Shown here: positions 30,649 through 39,777 of the stretch, in pieces
How positions within the stretch are numbered: position 1 is the first letter of the stretch
How the letters are laid out: each line of letters starts with the position of its first letter
Assembly (NCBI RefSeq): GCF_014836765.1
Contig: NZ_JACSQG010000006.1
Coordinates: 62,001-126,000 of the forward strand
DNA length: 64,000 nt
Origin: Serpens gallinarum
Lineage (GTDB): Bacteria; Pseudomonadota; Gammaproteobacteria; Pseudomonadales; Pseudomonadaceae
Direction of reading: 5' to 3'
Notes under the pieces: model-generated
What the model was told of the DNA's origin: nothing
Databases searched by the model: none
The model's input: the letters and a program-made list of their open reading frames with translations, nothing else
Made by a program: the position numbers and the translations under genes

Positions 30649-31142
30649 CGCTTATCTCCTGTAGTGATGCCTTTCCCTTGGGGTCAGGCGATGCCACGCA
30701 GAATACCCGCTCCCCTCCGGATTTTCATTGGTTCGAAACGCGTAGCCACGCGGCCGGCACCGGACCAATGTTGGGTGAGTATTTTGCGAAGCCGGTTTAA
30801 GTTTGCAAGATAAAGCACTAGCACCTTTGACTTGTTCGTATTTATTGCTATGAGTGAATGCAATGGATATCTATCTAAATTGATATCAAAAAGCCACTTG
30901 TCAGTAGCTCGTGATATCAAAAAGCAATCATTGTGTAATGGCCAAACAATGGCAGCTCTTCAACTTACCAATAGGCAGATTGGAAACATTTGCTTTCGAC
31001 ATCACAGTCACAACGGATAAATGTGGCTACTGTTTTTATTCGCTATAAATAAATAACCAATACCGAAGCGGCAAACAAAAAACAGCTAAAAAAAGCCACC
31101 CGTTTCTCAGGCGGCGTTGAATACAACCAAAGGAGCAGTCAC
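30649..31142 (+). other. AT-rich intergenic region upstream of the porin gene
   Basis: About 490 bp without a supportable gene. The part from about 30780 to 31090 is much richer in A and T than the rest of the window. It probably contains the porin promoter, but I can point to no specific operator. Confidence 0.6.
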
Positions 31143-32408
31143 ATGCACGTGATGAAGTGGAGTGTAATCGCCTTGGCCGTGGCCGCAGGCACCTCGCAGT
31201 TGGCCCTGGCCAGCGCCCAGTCCGACTCCCAGGGCTTTGTCGAAGACAGCAGCCTGAACATTCTCAACCGTAACCTGTACTTCTTTCGCGATTTCCGCAA
31301 CGACCCAGCTCGTGATGATGACCCGCAGGAATGGGGCCATGGCGTCATCGCGACTTTCGAATCGGGTTTCACCCAGGGGCCGGTCGGTTTTGGCGTGGAC
31401 GCCTTTGGCCTGCTGGGCCTGAAACTAGACAGCGGCCGTGGCCGCACAGGCAGCGGCCTGTTTCCTACCGGCAGCGATGGTCGCTCTCAGGATGATTATT
31501 CCGAGGCGGGCGGCGCCATCAAGGCGCGCGTCTCTAGCACTACCTTGAAATACGGTGAGCAATTCGTGGGTTTGCCGGTATTTGCCACTGATGACAGCCG
31601 CCTGCTGCCGGAAACCGCCACGGGCTTCATGCTGACCAGCAGCGAACTTGCCGGGCTGGAGTTAAATGCCGGTCACTTCACAGCATTGAATGCACAAGCC
31701 CAGACCGGTGAAGACAGCCTGGGACTTAGACGCGCCGACTTCATTGGTGGTACTTACACCTTTAGCGACGTGATGAGCGCCACGCTGTATTACTCGGATC
31801 TGAAAGATGCCTTCCAAAAATGGTATGGCAATCTGAATTACACCATGGGCCTCGCCGATGAACAGTCCCTGGCCTTCGACTTCAACATCTACCAGACCGA
31901 CTACGACGCTGAGTACACGGAGACTGGTAGCGATGAAGACAACACCATCTGGAGCCTGTCTGCCGCCTATACGCTGAATGCGCATACGTTCATGCTGGCT
32001 TATCAGAAATCCATCGGTGGTTTTGATGGTATTGGCTACGACTATGGCTTGGATGGCGGCGGCGCCGTCTTTGTCGCCAACTCTGTGCAGCGCTCCGACT
32101 TCAACTCTGAAGACGAGAAATCCTGGCAAGCTCGCTACGACTTGGACATGGCCGCCTTTGGTGTTCCAGGCCTGAGCTTCATGGCCCGCTACGTCCATGG
32201 TAGCGATGCCAAAACGGCCACCACCGACAACGGCAAGGAATGGGAACGTGATATCCAGGTGAGGTATGTGTTCCAGGACGGCCCGGCCAAGGACCTGAAC
32301 CTGCGTATCCGGCAAGCCACCTACCGCAGCAGCGATGGTGTCTACTACGGCTCACCGAGCATCGACGAGATCCGCCTGATCGCCGAGTACCCGCTGAGCA
32401 TTCTGTAA
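31143..32408 (+). CDS. OprD-family outer-membrane porin
   Basis: This substrate-specific 18-strand porin of the OprD family has 421 residues. A signal peptide ends near ALA-SAQ (about residue 21-23). The mature part begins with the family segment FVEDSSLNILNRNLYFFRDF and includes QEWGHGVIATFESGFTQGPVGFGVDAFGLLGLKLD, a hallmark region. The C-terminus (IRLIAEYPLSIL) is typical. ATG at 31152 is an alternative start. OprD proteins take up basic amino acids, small acids or aromatic acids; the substrate here is unknown. A terminator follows. Confidence 0.95.
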   Translation: MHVMKWSVIALAVAAGTSQLALASAQSDSQGFVEDSSLNILNRNLYFFRDFRNDPARDDDPQEWGHGVIATFESGFTQGPVGFGVDAFGLLGLKLDSGRGRTGSGLFPTGSDGRSQDDYSEAGGAIKARVSSTTLKYGEQFVGLPVFATDDSRLLPETATGFMLTSSELAGLELNAGHFTALNAQAQTGEDSLGLRRADFIGGTYTFSDVMSATLYYSDLKDAFQKWYGNLNYTMGLADEQSLAFDFNIYQTDYDAEYTETGSDEDNTIWSLSAAYTLNAHTFMLAYQKSIGGFDGIGYDYGLDGGGAVFVANSVQRSDFNSEDEKSWQARYDLDMAAFGVPGLSFMARYVHGSDAKTATTDNGKEWERDIQVRYVFQDGPAKDLNLRIRQATYRSSDGVYYGSPSIDEIRLIAEYPLSIL

Positions 32409-32434
32409 GCGGGATGCTCTCGCTTCTGTAACAC

Positions 32435-32464
32435 CGAAGCCCGGCTGATGCCGGGCTTCTTTTA
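32435..32464 (+). terminator. Terminator after the OprD porin
   Basis: GAAGCCCGGC and GCCGGGCTTC pair over 10 bp with a TGAT loop and are followed by TTTT. It lies about 30 bp after the stop and may also serve the convergent thioesterase gene. Confidence 0.9.
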
Positions 32465-32478
32465 TTCATAACGTGGTT

Positions 32479-32895
32479 TCATAAGGGCAAGGCGTAGGTT
32501 CCAGTGACATGGGCCACTAACACGTCTTCATCGACGGCTGAATGCAACGCCACCTCGCATACGGCCTGGCGCTTACTCAAGCGCAAGATGCGCGCCTCAG
32601 CCAGCAGGTCCACCGGCGCTGGACGAGCCAGAAAGTTGATGTTCAAGTTGCTGGTCACCGCCATCTCCACCCGTCCCAAGGCACCGAGCACCACTGCGTA
32701 CATGGCCGCGTCGGCCAGGGCCATGAGCGTCGGCCCGGACAGCGTACCGCCAGGACGCACCAGGCGCGGCTGAAACGGCACCCGCGCCACTGCACACTCC
32801 GCAGTCAGGCGCTCGATACGCAAATCGATATCCTCGGCCATCGGCACCCCCCCACGAATCAAGTCCTGCACCTGCTCGGCAGTTAACACCGTCAT
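32479..32895 (-). CDS. PaaI-type hot-dog thioesterase
   Basis: This 138-residue single hot-dog-domain protein resembles PaaI/YigI-type acyl-CoA thioesterases: [26 protein letters not shown] carries the helix and active-site region, and [20 protein letters not shown] the core strand. The likely reaction is hydrolysis of a medium or aromatic acyl-CoA. It stands alone, divergent from proS. Confidence 0.85.
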   Translation of the reverse strand: MTVLTAEQVQDLIRGGVPMAEDIDLRIERLTAECAVARVPFQPRLVRPGGTLSGPTLMALADAAMYAVVLGALGRVEMAVTSNLNINFLARPAPVDLLAEARILRLSKRQAVCEVALHSAVDEDVLVAHVTGTYALPL

Positions 32896-32991
32896 CTTCG
32901 CCCCTCCGGCTCTGTCGCCTGTACGGCACTATACTGGCGCCGTACAATGCCCAGCTCACTCTCGCACTCGCAACGGACAAAACGGCCAAAC

Positions 32992-34707
32992 ATGCGTACC
33001 AGTCAGTATCTGCTCTCGACCCTGAAAGAAACCCCGTCCGATGCAGTGGTCATCAGCCACCAACTGCTGCTGCGCGCCGGAATGATCCGCAAACTCGCCT
33101 CCGGTCTGTACACCTGGCTGCCACTGGGCCTGCGCGCCCTGCGCAAGGCGGAAGCCATCGTACGTGATGAAATGACCAAGGCAGGTGCCCTGGAAGTGCT
33201 GATGCCAGCTATCCAGCCCGCCGAACTGTGGCAAGAATCCGGCCGTTGGGAACAATACGGCCCCGAGCTGCTGCGCTTGAAAGACCGCCATCAGCGGGAT
33301 TTTTGCGTCGGCCCGACCCATGAAGAAGTCATCACCGATCTGGCGCGCAACGAGCTGAACAGCTACAAGCAACTGCCGATCAACTTCTTCCAGATCCAGA
33401 CCAAGTTCCGCGACGAGATTCGCCCGCGCTTCGGCCTGATGCGCGGCCGCGAATTCATCATGAAGGATGCCTACTCCTTCCACCTGTCCCAGGATTCCCT
33501 GCAGGAAACCTACGACCGCATGCACCAGGCCTACTGCAATGTGTTCACCCGCCTGGGCCTGAACTTCCGTCCGGTACAAGCCGACACCGGCTCCATCGGC
33601 GGCACCGGCTCCCACGAATTTCACGTACTGGCCGAGTCCGGTGAAGACGACATCGCCTTCAGCGACAGCTCCGACTACGCCGCCAACATCGAGAAGGCCG
33701 AAGCCATCCCGCGTGAGAAAGAGCGCGGCGCCGCCACCGAAGCCATGCGCCTGGTCGACACCCCGGATGCCAAGACCATTGCCGAACTGGTAGAGCGCTA
33801 CAACCTGCCGATCGAGAAGACCATCAAGACCCTGGTGGTGCATGGCGCCGAAGAAGGCCAACTGGTCGCTCTGATAGTCCGTGGCGATCACGAGTTGAAC
33901 GAGATCAAGGCCGCCCACCTGGAGCAGGTCGCCGATCCGCTGGTGTTCGCCTCCGAAGCCGAAATCCGCACCGCCATTGGCGCTGGCCCAGGCTCCCTTG
34001 GCCCGGTCAACCTGCCGATCCCGTGCATCATCGACCGCTCCGTGGCGCTGATGAGCGATTTCGGCGCGGGCGCCAACGAGGACGACAAGCACTTCTTCGG
34101 CATCAACTGGGAACGCGACCTGCCCCTGCCGCTGGTGGCGGATTTGCGCAACGTGGTGGCCGGTGATCCGAGCCCCGATGGCCAAGGCACTCTGGAGATC
34201 AAGCGCGGCATCGAAGTCGGGCACATCTTCCAGCTGGGCACCAAGTACAGCGAGGCCATGAACCTCAAGGTTTTGGGCGAGCAAGGCAAGCCGATCACGC
34301 TGATCATGGGCTGCTACGGCATTGGTGTTTCTCGCGTGGTAGCCGCTGCCATCGAGCAGAACTACGATGATCGCGGCATTCTCTGGCCGGACGCCCTGGC
34401 GCCCTTCCAGATCGCCATCGTGCCGATGAAGTACGAGAACGAAGCGGTCAAACTGGCCACTGATCAGTTGTACGCACAGCTGTCCGCAGCCGGTTACGAA
34501 GTCCTACTCGATGACCGCGACAAGAAGACCAGCCCCGGCGTGAAGTTTGCCGACATGGAGCTGATTGGTATTCCCCACCGCATCGTGGTCAGCGATCGCG
34601 GCCTGGGCGAAGGCACCCTGGAATACAAGGGTCGCCGCGACAGCGAAACCCAGGCCGTGGCGGTTGACGATATCCTCAGCTTCCTCAAGCAGCGCACCGC
34701 AGGCTGA
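32992..34707 (+). CDS. proS: Proline-tRNA ligase
   Basis: This class II synthetase charges tRNA-Pro and has the bacterial architecture with the editing insertion domain. It includes [16 protein letters not shown] at the N-terminus, motif 2 [19 protein letters not shown], the INS editing domain in the middle (about 225-400, with [15 protein letters not shown]) and motif 3 [18 protein letters not shown], followed by the anticodon-binding domain. It has 571 residues from ATG 32992. A strong stem-loop follows. Confidence 0.98.
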   Translation: MRTSQYLLSTLKETPSDAVVISHQLLLRAGMIRKLASGLYTWLPLGLRALRKAEAIVRDEMTKAGALEVLMPAIQPAELWQESGRWEQYGPELLRLKDRHQRDFCVGPTHEEVITDLARNELNSYKQLPINFFQIQTKFRDEIRPRFGLMRGREFIMKDAYSFHLSQDSLQETYDRMHQAYCNVFTRLGLNFRPVQADTGSIGGTGSHEFHVLAESGEDDIAFSDSSDYAANIEKAEAIPREKERGAATEAMRLVDTPDAKTIAELVERYNLPIEKTIKTLVVHGAEEGQLVALIVRGDHELNEIKAAHLEQVADPLVFASEAEIRTAIGAGPGSLGPVNLPIPCIIDRSVALMSDFGAGANEDDKHFFGINWERDLPLPLVADLRNVVAGDPSPDGQGTLEIKRGIEVGHIFQLGTKYSEAMNLKVLGEQGKPITLIMGCYGIGVSRVVAAAIEQNYDDRGILWPDALAPFQIAIVPMKYENEAVKLATDQLYAQLSAAGYEVLLDDRDKKTSPGVKFADMELIGIPHRIVVSDRGLGEGTLEYKGRRDSETQAVAVDDILSFLKQRTAG

Positions 34708-34725
34708 TCAAGCCTGAACCTGTAG

Positions 34726-34760
34726 AGCAGCCTGCAAGCCGCTAGGACATGCAGGCTGCT
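34726..34760 (+). terminator. Stem-loop after proS
   Basis: AGCAGCCTGCA and TGCAGGCTGCT form an 11-bp perfect stem with a 13-nt loop about 20 bp after proS. The T run is short (TTC), so it is a moderate terminator candidate. Confidence 0.6.
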
Positions 34761-34788
34761 TCATCCATCACCAACGACGCGCATTTCG

Positions 34789-35649
34789 ATGCTCCTGCAT
34801 ACCCTGATCCGCACCTTGTTGCTTGGCCTGATAATGGGCCTGCTTTCTGGCTGCGGCCATTTCTTCTACCTGCCCGAACCCGGCCTGCGCGGCACCCCCG
34901 ATCAGCTCGGCATGCCGTATGCGGACGTGCATCTGCGCGCAGCGGATGGCACGCGCCTGCATGGCTGGTGGTTGCCCGCGCGATTGGGTGATAACGAGCG
35001 CACCAAAGGGGTGATCTATTTTTTGCATGGCAATGCGGAAAATATCAGCACGCACCTGGGCGCCATGAGCTGGATAACGTTTTCCGGCTGGGACCTGTTC
35101 ATTCTCGACTATCGCGGCTTTGGCTTGTCGCAAGGCTCGCCGGACATCCCCAGCGTGTACCAGGATGCCGAAGCCGGGCTTGAGTGGGCCGCTCAGCAGG
35201 CCCAAGCCCGGCAACTGCCCCTGGTGGTGCTGGGGCAAAGCCTCGGCGGTGCGGTTGCCGCCACCCTGGTTGCGCAAAGCCCGCCCGACCAGGTCAGTGC
35301 GCTGATTCTGGACAGCGCGTTCTCCAGCTACCGACGCATCGCCCGCGAAAAACTGGCGGAGCCCTGGCTCACCACACTGTTTCGCTACCCGCTGGCCTGG
35401 ACCATCCGCGACGATTACAGTCCCGAGCATTACCTGGCCCAACGTCCGTCCATACCCGTGCTGATCATGCACGGCTGCGCAGACCTCGTCGTGCCCTGTT
35501 CCCATGGCAAACGCATTCATCAATTGGCTGGCGAGCCCGCCTGGCTGTGGCTTTCCCCCGAAGCCCGGCATCAGGAAATGCTCTCCCGCCAGCACTGGCG
35601 CGCACAACTTCTGGAGTGGCTGGAAGGACAGGTTCTCGCCGTACCCTGA
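34789..35649 (+). CDS. Alpha/beta hydrolase lipoprotein
   Basis: This 286-residue membrane-anchored hydrolase has a lipobox LLSGC (Cys about residue 22). The fold carries the oxyanion strand IYFLHGNAENIS, the nucleophile elbow GQSLGG, an Asp in MHGCADLVVPCSHG and a His in ARHQEM. It resembles the Bem46/ABHD-type hydrolases; the substrate is unknown. It follows proS by 80 bp on the same strand, separated by a stem-loop. Confidence 0.88.
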   Translation: MLLHTLIRTLLLGLIMGLLSGCGHFFYLPEPGLRGTPDQLGMPYADVHLRAADGTRLHGWWLPARLGDNERTKGVIYFLHGNAENISTHLGAMSWITFSGWDLFILDYRGFGLSQGSPDIPSVYQDAEAGLEWAAQQAQARQLPLVVLGQSLGGAVAATLVAQSPPDQVSALILDSAFSSYRRIAREKLAEPWLTTLFRYPLAWTIRDDYSPEHYLAQRPSIPVLIMHGCADLVVPCSHGKRIHQLAGEPAWLWLSPEARHQEMLSRQHWRAQLLEWLEGQVLAVP

Positions 35650-35748
35650 GCGGAAGGCAGTGACACTGAATACAACCTGACAGGCAGCCCCGCTCAAGCC
35701 TGTCACCCGGGACCGTAGTAAAATCGCGCACCCATTCAAGGAGTTCCC

Positions 35749-36363
35749 ATGCTCGGCGTGACCGACTACGGTGCATTTGTCATCGCTTTCATTGTTCTGC
35801 TGGCCATCCCCGGTCCAGGTAACTTTGCTCTGATCACGTCCACCGGCAAAGGCGGTATCAAGGGTGGCCTGGCCTCCACCTTCGGGATCATATTTGGTGA
35901 CCAGGCCCTGATGTGGCTGGCGGTCGCCGGCGTGGCAGCGCTGCTGGCCGCCTACCCTGCTGCGTTTAATGCAATGCAGTGGCTTGGCGCAGCCTATCTG
36001 GCCTGGCTGGGCGGCAAGATGCTGCTGAGCAAACCGGGCGATGCGCCGGCGCTGGAAATCAAGCCGAAACACTTTATGCGCCAGACCCTGCTGATCACCT
36101 TGCTCAATCCCAAGGCGATCATCTTTTACATGGCATTCCTGCCGCTGTTCGTCGACCCGGCCCGTCACCAGGGGCTGGTTACCTTCGGCTTCCTGGCCGT
36201 GACCGTCGCGGTGCTGACCTTTGCCTATGGCCTGATCGTGACCCTGTTCACCCACACCCTGGCCGAGCGCCTGCGCAGTATTCCCGCCGTCACCCGCTCA
36301 TTGGAAAAGCTTGCGGGTTTCTGCCTGATCGGCTTTGGCATCAAGCTGGTCATCAGTCGGTAA
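35749..36363 (+). CDS. LysE/RhtB-family exporter
   Basis: This 204-residue inner-membrane exporter of the LysE/RhtB family secretes amino acids or derivatives such as homoserine lactone. The family signature IPGPGNFALITSTGKGG near the N-terminus, about six hydrophobic segments, and LLNPKAIIFYMAFLPLFV in the middle are typical. The substrate is not predictable. ATG at 35749 follows an AAGGAG site. Confidence 0.92.
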   Translation: MLGVTDYGAFVIAFIVLLAIPGPGNFALITSTGKGGIKGGLASTFGIIFGDQALMWLAVAGVAALLAAYPAAFNAMQWLGAAYLAWLGGKMLLSKPGDAPALEIKPKHFMRQTLLITLLNPKAIIFYMAFLPLFVDPARHQGLVTFGFLAVTVAVLTFAYGLIVTLFTHTLAERLRSIPAVTRSLEKLAGFCLIGFGIKLVISR

Positions 36364-36509
36364 GCACGCCAAGACCTTGACCCCCGGCTTGCGCGCTGTG
36401 GGACATCGCCCTCTTTTCGATTACTGACGTCGCTCTATAATGCGCGGCGCCGTTTCCATGGCAGCGGCTGCTGCCGAATAACCTGGAAGTCCCCACCCTG
36501 GAGTTCACC

Positions 36510-37286
36510 ATGTTCCGTCCGCTTACTGCCCTGCTGCTGGCCGGCAGCACCCTGGCTTGTGCCCAGGCAAATGCAACCGACTTGCTGCAATGGCACAACA
36601 ACAGCCTGACCTACTTGTATGGCCAGGATTTCAAGGTGGATGCGCCCATCCAGCAAACACTGACCTTTGAACACGCCAGCGGCTGGAGCATGGGCGATCT
36701 GTTTGTGTTCGTTGACTCAATCCATTTCAATGGCAAGGGCAACGACAATGGCCGCGACGACAGCACGCTGTACGGTGAGTTTTCCCCGCGCCTGTCGCTG
36801 GGCAAATTGAGCGGCAGCGACGTCTCCGTCGGCCCGGTCAAGGATGTGCTGTTGGCCACCACCTATGAGTTTGGCGAAGGCGACGTGGAGACCTACCTGA
36901 TCGGTCCAGGCTTCGACCTGGCCATGCCCGGCTTCGATTATTTCCAAATTAACTTCTACCGCCGCCATACCGAAAGTGGGCGCGATGGCGATGGCGTGTG
37001 GCAGATCACCCCGGCGTGGAGCTACACCATTCCGGTCGGCTCCTCGGACTTGGTGATTGATGGCTTCATGGACTGGGTCGTGGACAACGACAAGGGCTAC
37101 CACGCCAACCTGCACTTCAACCCGCAGATCAAATATGACCTGGGCAAGGCGCTGAGCCTGGGCGAAAAACAGCTGTACGTGGGTATCGAATACGATTACT
37201 GGAAAGACAAGTACGGTATCGAAGACAGCAACGCTTTCCGCACCGACCAGAACACCGCCAGCCTGCTGGTGAAGGTGCACTTCTAA
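36510..37286 (+). CDS. ompK: OmpK/Tsx-type outer-membrane channel
   Basis: This 258-residue outer-membrane beta-barrel belongs to the Tsx/OmpK family of nucleoside-type channels. A signal peptide ends at ANA (about residue 22). The mature protein begins TDLLQWHNNSLTYLYG, contains LTFEHASGWSMGDLFVFVD and ends NTASLLVKVHF, with a terminal aromatic for barrel assembly. It probably passes nucleosides or similar small solutes. A GCGCCGC/GCGGCGC hairpin at 37302-37322 follows. Confidence 0.9.
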   Translation: MFRPLTALLLAGSTLACAQANATDLLQWHNNSLTYLYGQDFKVDAPIQQTLTFEHASGWSMGDLFVFVDSIHFNGKGNDNGRDDSTLYGEFSPRLSLGKLSGSDVSVGPVKDVLLATTYEFGEGDVETYLIGPGFDLAMPGFDYFQINFYRRHTESGRDGDGVWQITPAWSYTIPVGSSDLVIDGFMDWVVDNDKGYHANLHFNPQIKYDLGKALSLGEKQLYVGIEYDYWKDKYGIEDSNAFRTDQNTASLLVKVHF

Positions 37287-37412
37287 CCGCTGCACATCCC
37301 GCGCCGCCTACCAAGCGGCGCGCTCCGTTACATGACCTCGACCGTTACTGGGTTAGTGCAGAGACACGGACTCAGCCGGGTAGCCCACCGTGAATCGCTA
37401 TCGCCGCTCAGC

Positions 37413-38018
37413 TTAACGATCGAGCATGCCCACGTGCCGGGGGTGGCTGGCCACCCGCTGCAACCAGGCGCGAATGGCCGGATAGTCGCTGAGCTCAAAG
37501 CCACCTTCCTGCGCAACATGCGTGAAGGGGTACAGCGCCACATCCGCGATGGAATAGTGATCACCCACCAGATACGGCGTGTTTTTGAGCTGTTGCTCCA
37601 TCACGTTCAACGCGTGATAGCCATCCAGCTGCCTGGCCTTGTATTCGGCCAGGCGATCCTCGGGCAAGCCGAGGAACAGCTTGATGTAGCGCGCCAGGCC
37701 AACATACGGCTCATGGCTGTACTGCTCGAAGAATTGCCACTGCAACACCTGGGTACGCAGACGCGGCTCGCTGGGCAAAAACTCGCTGCCATCGGCCAGG
37801 AAGTTGAGAATCGCGTTGGACTCCCACAAGCAGGTGCCGTCTTCCAGCTCCAGCACCGGAATCTTGCCGTTGGGGTTCTTCTTGAGAAACTCCTCCGAGC
37901 GGGTCGCGCCATGCAAGAGATTCACTGGAATCCATTCGTAGGGCCGATCCAGCAGATGCAGCATCAGCTTGACCTTGTAACAGTTGCCCGAACGGTAGTC
38001 GCCGTAGACCTTGTACAT
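37413..38018 (-). CDS. Glutathione S-transferase family protein
   Basis: This 201-residue GST has the N-terminal thioredoxin-like domain (MYKVYGDYRSGNCYKVKLML, then GKIPVLELEDGTCLWESNAIL with the glutathione-contacting Glu-Ser) and the helical C-terminal domain. ATG at 38018 follows an AGGAG site. It may conjugate electrophiles or act as an isomerase. It ends 32 bp from the aminotransferase start region on the same strand and is probably co-transcribed downstream of it. Confidence 0.88.
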   Translation of the reverse strand: MYKVYGDYRSGNCYKVKLMLHLLDRPYEWIPVNLLHGATRSEEFLKKNPNGKIPVLELEDGTCLWESNAILNFLADGSEFLPSEPRLRTQVLQWQFFEQYSHEPYVGLARYIKLFLGLPEDRLAEYKARQLDGYHALNVMEQQLKNTPYLVGDHYSIADVALYPFTHVAQEGGFELSDYPAIRAWLQRVASHPRHVGMLDR

Positions 38019-38049
38019 AACGCGCTCCTGATCTCCGAGTAGTAGCGCC

Positions 38050-39216
38050 CTAAGCCAGGGCGCAGGATTGTCCATCCCGAATCACCTGGGCCAGGCGGCG
38101 CACACCCTCGTCCAGGCGCTCCGGCGGCACATGACTGAAGTTAAGCCGCATATAGCCGGGATTCTTCTCCGGATCGATAAAGAATGCCTCGCCTGGCATG
38201 AACGCCACGTCCACATCCAGGGCTTTTTGCATCACCGTACGGGTATCGAACGGTTGTTTCAGTTTCAGCCAGAAGAACAGCCCGCCCTGGGGAATCTCCC
38301 AGTCGGCCAGATCACCAAAGTGTTCTTCCAGGACGCTCTGCATGGTATCGCGGCGCTCCCGGTAGAAGCTGCGCAGCTCGACCAGATGCTGCTGGAACTT
38401 CTCGGTGCCCAGCCACTGCGCCGCCTGCCACTGACCGACGCGGTTGGTATGCAGGTCGGCAGCCTGCTTTAGGCGCAGCAGGTAGGGGTACAGCTCCTTG
38501 CTGCAAATCAGGTAGCCCACGCGCAGGCCTGGCAAGAGCGTCTTGGAAACAGTGCCGGTATAGATCCAGGAGGTTTTGCGCAGACGGCTGGTGATCGATG
38601 TCGGCTGCTGGTCGTCGTACACCAGTTCGCGGTATGGCTCGTCTTCGATCAGGGTCACGCCGAATTCGTCCAGCAGCGCGGCCACGGCATCGCGCTTGGC
38701 ATCGCTGTAACGCACCGCCGACGGATTTTGGAAGGTCGGAATCAGGTACGCGAAGGCCGGCGTGCTGCGCTCCAGCAGCGCGCGCAGGGAGTCGATATTC
38801 GGGCCGTCGGCCTCCTGGGGGATTTCCAGGCAATCGGCACCGAACAGCTGGAAGGATTGCAGAGCGGCCAGGTAGGTCGGCGACTCCACCAGCACTTGCG
38901 TGCCCGGATCGACGAACAACTTGGTGGCCAGGTCCAGTGCCTGCTGCGAACCACAGGTGACCAGCACCTGGGAGGCATCGCAGTCGATGCCCAGCTTGCG
39001 CGCATCGGCGGCGATCAGCTCGCGCAACTCCGGCTCGCCCTCGCTCATGCCGTACTGAGAGACGGATGTGGGCATTGCACTCCAGTCGACCTTGGGCAAC
39101 ATGGGCTCGGCCGGCAAACCGCCGGCGAAGGACATGACTTCCGGACGCTGTGCAGCGGCAAGAATTTCACGAATCAGAGAACCTTTTAAACGTGCGATAC
39201 GTTCAGAGAAAGCCAT
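38050..39216 (-). CDS. Class I/II PLP aminotransferase (2-aminoadipate/MocR type)
   Basis: This 388-residue fold-type I aminotransferase resembles the LysN/2-aminoadipate and GntR-fused subgroup but has no DNA-binding domain. Visible are SFAGGLPAEPMLP, the PLP loop TCGSQQALDLATKLF, TFQNPSAV, IEDEPYRELVY and the PLP lysine in YTGTVSKTLLPGLRVGY. ATG at 39216 is preferred over 39255 because the longer form would read into the operator. It diverges from a MarR gene around a perfect palindrome, suggesting control by that regulator. The substrate is unknown. Confidence 0.88.
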   Translation of the reverse strand: MAFSERIARLKGSLIREILAAAQRPEVMSFAGGLPAEPMLPKVDWSAMPTSVSQYGMSEGEPELRELIAADARKLGIDCDASQVLVTCGSQQALDLATKLFVDPGTQVLVESPTYLAALQSFQLFGADCLEIPQEADGPNIDSLRALLERSTPAFAYLIPTFQNPSAVRYSDAKRDAVAALLDEFGVTLIEDEPYRELVYDDQQPTSITSRLRKTSWIYTGTVSKTLLPGLRVGYLICSKELYPYLLRLKQAADLHTNRVGQWQAAQWLGTEKFQQHLVELRSFYRERRDTMQSVLEEHFGDLADWEIPQGGLFFWLKLKQPFDTRTVMQKALDVDVAFMPGEAFFIDPEKNPGYMRLNFSHVPPERLDEGVRRLAQVIRDGQSCALA

Positions 39217-39244
39217 GGATGCCACCGCTGCCGAAAAAGAGTAG

Positions 39245-39271
39245 ATTTGGGTCAAATTGATTGACCCAAAT
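39245..39271. promoter_or_regulatory. Palindromic operator between aminotransferase and MarR genes
   Basis: ATTTGGGTCAA and TTGACCCAAAT form a perfect 11+5+11 inverted repeat centred between the divergent starts (39216 and 39299). Size and place fit the binding site of the adjacent MarR dimer, which would then control both directions and, through read-through, the BenE transporter. Confidence 0.75.
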
Positions 39272-39298
39272 TACGCCTTTGATAACAGGAACGTCAAT

Positions 39299-39736
39299 AT
39301 GACTGACCTAAAAACAAGCACGGACCAGCGCCAGGTCATGGAAGACTTTTTCGGCAGCTACCGGGCCTTTACGGCCAAGCCCGATGAAATGCTTGCCCGC
39401 CGCGGATTATCCCGGGTGCACCATCGCATTCTGTTCTTCATTGCCCATAAGCCTGGGATGAGCATCAGCGAATTACTGACCCTGCTCGGCGTCAGCAAAC
39501 AGGCCCTGAACATTCCACTGCGTCAACTGGTGGAAATGCAACTAGTTGAAAGCGTCACCTCGGCTGACGACAAACGTAAACGTCTGCTCGGACTGACTGC
39601 CGCCGGCACTAAGCTCGAACAGACGTTGCGCCGTGAACAGATTCGCGTGTTGCAACGGGTGTTTGCCGAAGTCGGCGAAGACGCGGTCGCCGGCTGGCTG
39701 GCGGTGAATCGGGTGATGTGCAAGAGTCTCGGCTGA
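39299..39736 (+). CDS. MarR-family transcriptional regulator
   Basis: This 145-residue winged-helix repressor has the recognition region MSISELLTLLGVSKQALNIPLRQLVEMQLVE and the wing TSADDKRKRLLGLTAAG, which are typical of MarR. Such proteins release DNA on binding small, often aromatic, ligands. A perfect palindrome lies 28 bp upstream. It precedes a BenE-type transporter by 40 bp, so an aromatic acid is a plausible ligand. Confidence 0.92.
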   Translation: MTDLKTSTDQRQVMEDFFGSYRAFTAKPDEMLARRGLSRVHHRILFFIAHKPGMSISELLTLLGVSKQALNIPLRQLVEMQLVESVTSADDKRKRLLGLTAAGTKLEQTLRREQIRVLQRVFAEVGEDAVAGWLAVNRVMCKSLG

Positions 39737-39769
39737 TTCTTCACTAGATCAGGCATAAATCTTGTCGGG

Positions 39770-39777
39770 AATAAAAA
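39770..39777 (+). promoter_or_regulatory. Candidate Hfq/Crc CA motif at the BenE start
   Basis: AATAAAAA runs into the ATG of the BenE gene (GGGAATAAAAATG) and matches AANAANAA. The position at the ribosome-binding region suggests Hfq/Crc control of uptake. Inference only. Confidence 0.4.

Noticed and set aside
32956-34284. A 442-codon open frame on the minus strand
   Set aside because: It lies wholly antisense to proS, whose motifs are unmistakable. Long antisense frames are common in GC-rich DNA with strong third-position bias.
34768-36255. A 495-codon open frame on the minus strand
   Set aside because: It runs antisense across two real genes and their intergenic gap (lipoprotein hydrolase and LysE exporter).
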